From Anaeromicrobium sp. (GTDB lineage Bacteria; Bacillota; Clostridia; Peptostreptococcales; Thermotaleaceae), in the NCBI RefSeq assembly GCF_025210435.1, contig NZ_JAOART010000003.1, positions 1 to 46,318 of the forward strand: a DNA stretch of 46,318 nucleotides. The letters run 5' to 3'. A program made the translations under genes and the position numbers. The first letter of the stretch is position 1, and every line of letters starts with the position of its first letter. The notes below the pieces were generated by a model. It was not told the origin of the DNA, searched no databases, and saw only the letters and a program-made list of their open reading frames with translations. Positions 43,265 through 46,318 of the stretch are shown here, one piece after another.

Positions 43265-44452
43265 ATGAAAATTATGGTTTTTAGTTTGGGTGTAATAATT
43301 ATATTAGGTTTATTAGTGAATAAGCTTTTCAACAAATTGGGTCTACCAGGTCTTTTGGGAATGATATTATTAGGTATTGTGATTGGACCCTATGGAATGA
43401 ATCTTATTAGTGATAGTATGTTGAGGATTTCTTCAGATTTGAGAAAAATTGCTTTAATAATAATTTTATTAAGGGCAGGATTGGGAATAAAAAAAGAAAC
43501 CTTACATAAAATTGGAGTTCCTGCAATTAAAATGAGTTGTTTACCAGGACTTATGGAAGGGATTACGATTCTTTTTTTAGGAAGTTATATCTTAAAAATT
43601 TCCAAAATAGAATCAGGATTACTGGCTTTTATCATAGCAGCCGTATCTCCAGCTGTTATAGTTCCACAGATGCTTGATTTCATTCAAAGGAAAAAGGGTG
43701 CTACTAAGGGGATTCCCACATTGATTTTAGCAGGAGCATCAATAGATGATGTCTTTGCAATTACATTATTTACTACATTTTTAGGTTTATATGGAGGAAA
43801 GAATATAAGCATACCTATTAAAATATTAGAAATTCCTTTGTCCATAATACTAGGCATTTTATTAGGTTTAATATGTGGAATAATATTGATTAAAGTTTTC
43901 AGAAAATATCATATTAGAGATACTAAAAAAGCTCTTATATTAATATCCATAGCAATTATATTGACTACCCTTGAAGATAGTTTAAAAAATATAATACCTA
44001 TTGCAAGTTTACTTGGTGTAATGACTATTGGATTTATCCTTTTAGAAAAATATCCTAAAGTAGCAAATAGATTATCAAGTAAATTTAATAAAATATGGGT
44101 ATTTGCAGAAATTCTTTTATTTGTATTAATAGGGGCTCAAGTAAATGTCTATGTGGCCCTTGACTCTGGTATGTTAGGATTGTTTATTATTACAATTGGA
44201 TTATTAGCCAGATCCATCGGGGTTTTAATTTCCGTTGCTGGAACTAATTTTAATTGGAGGGAAAGGGTATTTTGCGTAATAGCATATGTACCAAAGGCAA
44301 CAGTTCAAGCTGCCATAGGAGCAGTCCCCTTAGCAGCAGGTGTAGAATCAGGAGAGCTGATTTTAGCAATCGCCGTATTGTCCATTATTGTTACTGCACC
44401 ACTAGGAGCCTTTGGTATAAAGGTTACAGGAGAAAAATGGCTAGTTGATTAA
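43265..44452 (+). CDS. Cation:proton antiporter under fluoride control
   Basis: This 395-residue membrane protein belongs to the CPA/NhaP-KefB family of monovalent cation/proton antiporters, with about 11-12 transmembrane segments. LGLPGLLGMILLGIVIGPYG-like text opens it, and LLRAGLGIKKETLHKIG and ILAGASIDDVFAITLF carry the buried acidic residues of the transport site (Asp pair in SIDDVF). Fluoride riboswitches are known to control such antiporters, which may remove fluoride or balance acid load. Two starts are possible: ATG 43,265 close to AGGGGA, or ATG 43,274 with AAAGG at better spacing. Confidence 0.88.
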   Translation: MKIMVFSLGVIIILGLLVNKLFNKLGLPGLLGMILLGIVIGPYGMNLISDSMLRISSDLRKIALIIILLRAGLGIKKETLHKIGVPAIKMSCLPGLMEGITILFLGSYILKISKIESGLLAFIIAAVSPAVIVPQMLDFIQRKKGATKGIPTLILAGASIDDVFAITLFTTFLGLYGGKNISIPIKILEIPLSIILGILLGLICGIILIKVFRKYHIRDTKKALILISIAIILTTLEDSLKNIIPIASLLGVMTIGFILLEKYPKVANRLSSKFNKIWVFAEILLFVLIGAQVNVYVALDSGMLGLFIITIGLLARSIGVLISVAGTNFNWRERVFCVIAYVPKATVQAAIGAVPLAAGVESGELILAIAVLSIIVTAPLGAFGIKVTGEKWLVD

Positions 44453-44466
44453 AATGCAGAGAATAT

Positions 44467-44494
44467 ATAGAACTGTTCAAATGAACAGTTCTAT
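44467..44494. terminator. Bidirectional terminator between antiporter and minus-strand gene
   Basis: ATAGAACTGTTCA and TGAACAGTTCTAT are perfectly complementary with an AA centre. Converging genes end on both sides, and its last base is the final base of the minus-strand stop codon. Confidence 0.65.
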
Positions 44495-44700
44495 TATAAA
44501 TGTTTGTTATTTTTTACAGGATCTTGAGAATGAAGATATGGCTGAACAAAGGATTGTTCCGTTAAAATCATATTGAGCACATCCGTCTCTGTTACTTGAG
44601 TTAAAAGTGCATCAGATAAAATATTATCTCTTGAGGCCTTTTCAAAAAAGCCCTCTTCATATTCTTCGTCATTTTTTCTTTGTTTTGGTTTTTTATGCAT
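44494..44700 (-). CDS. Small unknown protein on the minus strand
   Basis: This 68-residue protein begins MHKKPKQRKNDEEYEEGFFE (basic then acidic) and has a hydrophobic-helical middle DALLTQVTETDVLNMILTEQ. The ATG at 44,700 has AAGGAGATATAAA upstream at the ideal distance, which is why the shorter form is chosen over an open frame 51 bases longer. No domain was recognised. It is expressed against the direction of its neighbours and shares a terminator with the antiporter. Confidence 0.55.
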   Translation of the reverse strand: MHKKPKQRKNDEEYEEGFFEKASRDNILSDALLTQVTETDVLNMILTEQSFVQPYLHSQDPVKNNKHL

Positions 44701-44811
44701 TTTATATCTCCTTTTTAATAAAAATAAAGATTTGTAGTTATAGTATGGCACAGAGATTATTTAATAATTCTAAAATTAATTAATTTTATATTGGATAAAG
44801 AATAAAGTTAT

Positions 44812-45006
44812 TAGTGGAAATAGGCTTTATGTGGGCCTACTTCAGAAAAATATATTAAATTTTTTTCCATCGAAGTCACCTGTCACATGTTAGCGTGTGA
44901 ATTTTAAAAAGAGGTTCATGTGTCATTTTGACTATGCTTAGGATATAGTGATGTTCTACGATTCCCCCAAATTTAATATATTTTCCTTCGTAGGCAAGTT
45001 ACTTTA
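44812..45006. repeat. Palindromic intergenic repeat, copy C (lacks outer arms)
   Basis: This copy keeps GGCCTAC, the inner stem and GTAGGCAAGTTAC but the outer TATAGATTT ends are gone. Stem positions (left from 44,845, right 44,969-44,986) show A for A at position 13 and T for A at position 16 with matching partners, plus one A-C mismatch near the base. The interior GTCACA is retained while TGTGAC has become AGTGAT. It lies directly upstream of tsaD. Confidence 0.8.
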
Positions 45007-45092
45007 GGGGGGGAGGTTTATTAAATCTTTTGCTAAAACATATGTAGTTGGATATAATATTAAAGAATACATTAGACAAGAGGAGTGGGTTT

Positions 45093-46142
45093 ATGAAAAA
45101 AAATAATCCTAAGAATGGAGAATACTACTTAACTCTTGCCATTGAAAGCAGTTGTGATGAAACGTCAGCGGCAGTCTTGAAAGATGGAAGAGAAGTTTTA
45201 TCTAATATAATATCTACTCAAATAGAGGAACACAAAAAATTTGGTGGGGTAGTACCAGAAGTAGCTTCTAGAAAGCATGTGGAAAATATAAATATGGTAA
45301 TAGATGAGGCCTTAGAAAAGGCAAATGTGACCTTGGATAATATAGACCATATAGGAGTAACTTATGGCCCTGGCCTTGTGGGAGCTTTGCTAGTAGGTTT
45401 ATCTACTGCTAAGGCCATGGCCTATGCACTAGATATGCCTTTAGTGGGAGTAAATCATATAGAAGGGCATATATGTGCAAATTATATTGAACACAAGGAA
45501 TTAAAACCTCCATTTATGTGTCTTATAGTATCAGGTGGACATACTCATTTAGCCCATGTGAAGGACTATGGTGTATATGACATGTTAGGACGAACTAGGG
45601 ACGATGCAGTGGGAGAAGCCTTTGATAAGGTGGCTAGGGCCATGGCATTAGGATACCCTGGTGGACCCATAATTGATGAGCTAGCAAAGAAGGGCAACCC
45701 TGAGGCCATAAAGTTTCCTAGAGTTTATTTGGAAAATGGGTCCTATGATTTTAGTTTAAGTGGATTAAAATCTGCCGTACTCAATTATTTAAACAGTCAG
45801 AGGCAAAAGGGTATTGAGATAGTAAAAGAACATGTGGCCGCATCTTTCCAAATGGCAGTCTTAGATGTATTAGTTAAGAAGGCCATAGATGGAGCTGTGG
45901 AAAAGAAATTAGATACTATAGTAATAGCTGGTGGTGTTGCAGCTAATAGTGGTCTTAGACAGCTGTTAAGAGAAGAGGGAAAAAAACATAATATAAAAGT
46001 ATTATATCCATCCCTTCAGTTGTGTACAGATAATGCTGCCATGATTGGTTGTGCAGCTTACTATAATTACAAGGCAGGGAAAATTTCAGATATGTATTTA
46101 AATGCAGTACCAGGATTAAAACTAGGGGCTGTGGAAAAATAA
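45093..46142 (+). CDS. tsaD: tRNA t6A37 threonylcarbamoyltransferase TsaD
   Basis: This 349-residue metalloprotein transfers the threonylcarbamoyl group to tRNA A37. The signature is [20 protein letters not shown] near the N terminus. The metal ligands His122 and His126 are in [27 protein letters not shown] follows, and [14 protein letters not shown] carries a further conserved Asp. ATG 45,093 is used after AGAGGAG; an in-frame extension upstream has no site. It is transcribed separately from tsaB and is preceded by repeat copy C. Confidence 0.96.
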   Translation: MKKNNPKNGEYYLTLAIESSCDETSAAVLKDGREVLSNIISTQIEEHKKFGGVVPEVASRKHVENINMVIDEALEKANVTLDNIDHIGVTYGPGLVGALLVGLSTAKAMAYALDMPLVGVNHIEGHICANYIEHKELKPPFMCLIVSGGHTHLAHVKDYGVYDMLGRTRDDAVGEAFDKVARAMALGYPGGPIIDELAKKGNPEAIKFPRVYLENGSYDFSLSGLKSAVLNYLNSQRQKGIEIVKEHVAASFQMAVLDVLVKKAIDGAVEKKLDTIVIAGGVAANSGLRQLLREEGKKHNIKVLYPSLQLCTDNAAMIGCAAYYNYKAGKISDMYLNAVPGLKLGAVEK

Positions 46143-46186
46143 CAATAAAAAGGGGCAGTTATAAACATAACTGCCCCTTTTTATTG
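46143..46186 (+). terminator. Strong terminator after tsaD
   Basis: A perfect 20-base stem runs from CAATAAAAAGGGGCAGTTAT to its complement across AAAC. The 3' arm contains TTTTTATTG, so it works in both directions. Confidence 0.92.
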
Positions 46187-46196
46187 TATAAGTGAA

Positions 46197-46318
46197 AACC
46201 ACCTGCTGTGCGGGTGGTTCAAAAAAGCTTCCAGCGGTGAGCAGAAAATAAAAGACTCCTTTGTTAGAATAGTATTTAGGTTTGCCGACCAAATACAAAA
46301 CAAAGGAGAATGCCCAAA
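46197..46318 (+). mobile_element. 5' end of an IS200-like insertion element, cut by the window edge
   Basis: The hairpin AACCACCTGC-TGT-GCGGGTGGTT (46,197-46,219) is the type of subterminal structure found at the left end of IS200/IS605 elements. Downstream, CTCCTTTGTT at 46,256-46,265 is perfectly complementary to AACAAAGGAG at 46,299-46,308, so the ribosome binding site before an ATG at 46,310 is locked in a stem, a known way IS200 limits transposase translation. Only ATG CCC AAA (Met-Pro-Lys) of the gene is inside the window, so identity rests on structure alone. Confidence 0.5.

Noticed and set aside
40421-45006. The three intergenic repeats as a CRISPR array
   Set aside because: They are about 2 kb apart, each over 190 bases and internally palindromic, with genes between, and no cas genes are present.

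Overview
The window is AT-rich DNA from an anaerobic, motile, low-GC Firmicute of the class Clostridia. The evidence is the AT-rich codon use, strong GGAGG-type ribosome binding sites with many TTG starts, a Gram-positive FliD/FliS/FlaG flagellar block, a YaaR protein, a raiA-type noncoding RNA next to long-form HPF, an RF2 frameshift, and FMN and fluoride riboswitches. The species cannot be fixed from the sequence.

Region 1 (about 1-15,910) is a surface-glycan or flagellin-glycosylation island read as one long operon. It starts after a transposase remnant and a possible sigma-28 promoter. It encodes a LicD transferase, a fused cytidylyltransferase/Gfo-Idh oxidoreductase, a GT4 glycosyltransferase, a three-enzyme route from UDP-GlcNAc to a UDP-6-deoxy-L-aminosugar, two GT2 glycosyltransferases, a TagF-like glycerophosphotransferase and four paralogous radical SAM proteins. 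The four radical SAM proteins (at their N termini) and both GT2 enzymes (at their C termini) carry the same small Rossmann-like GAG domain. This shared module across six proteins is the most unusual part of the window.

Region 2 (about 15,990-23,660) is a late flagellar block: a YaaR protein on the minus strand, a broken coiled-coil gene, a large FliK-like protein, a small unknown protein, a short flagellin, a divergent FliS, FlaG, FliD, canonical FliS and a FlgN/FliT-like protein. Three sites resembling sigma-28 promoters (TAAA-N14-17-CCGATAT) precede YaaR, the FliK-like gene and flagellin. The position beside region 1 suggests that the glycans decorate the filament.

Region 3 (about 23,650-33,210) is housekeeping: raiA RNA, hpf, a DUF5317 membrane protein, secA, prfB with its +1 frameshift, tex and a lipoprotein. 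Region 4 (33,367-38,673) is a 2-aminoethylphosphonate uptake and degradation operon (ATPase, fused permease, binding lipoprotein, PhnW, PhnX). It lies between two near-identical 43-bp copies of the end of the upstream lipoprotein gene, which suggests insertion.

Region 5 (38,970-46,318) holds a small membrane protein, an FMN riboswitch with ribU, the t6A genes tsaE-tsaB-rimI and tsaD, a small Cys-rich protein, a fluoride riboswitch with a cation/proton antiporter, and the 5' end of an IS200-like element. Three copies of a roughly 200-240 bp palindromic intergenic repeat sit around the t6A genes. Their 22-bp stems show compensatory base changes between copies. I do not recognise this element. 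No tRNA, rRNA or CRISPR array was seen.
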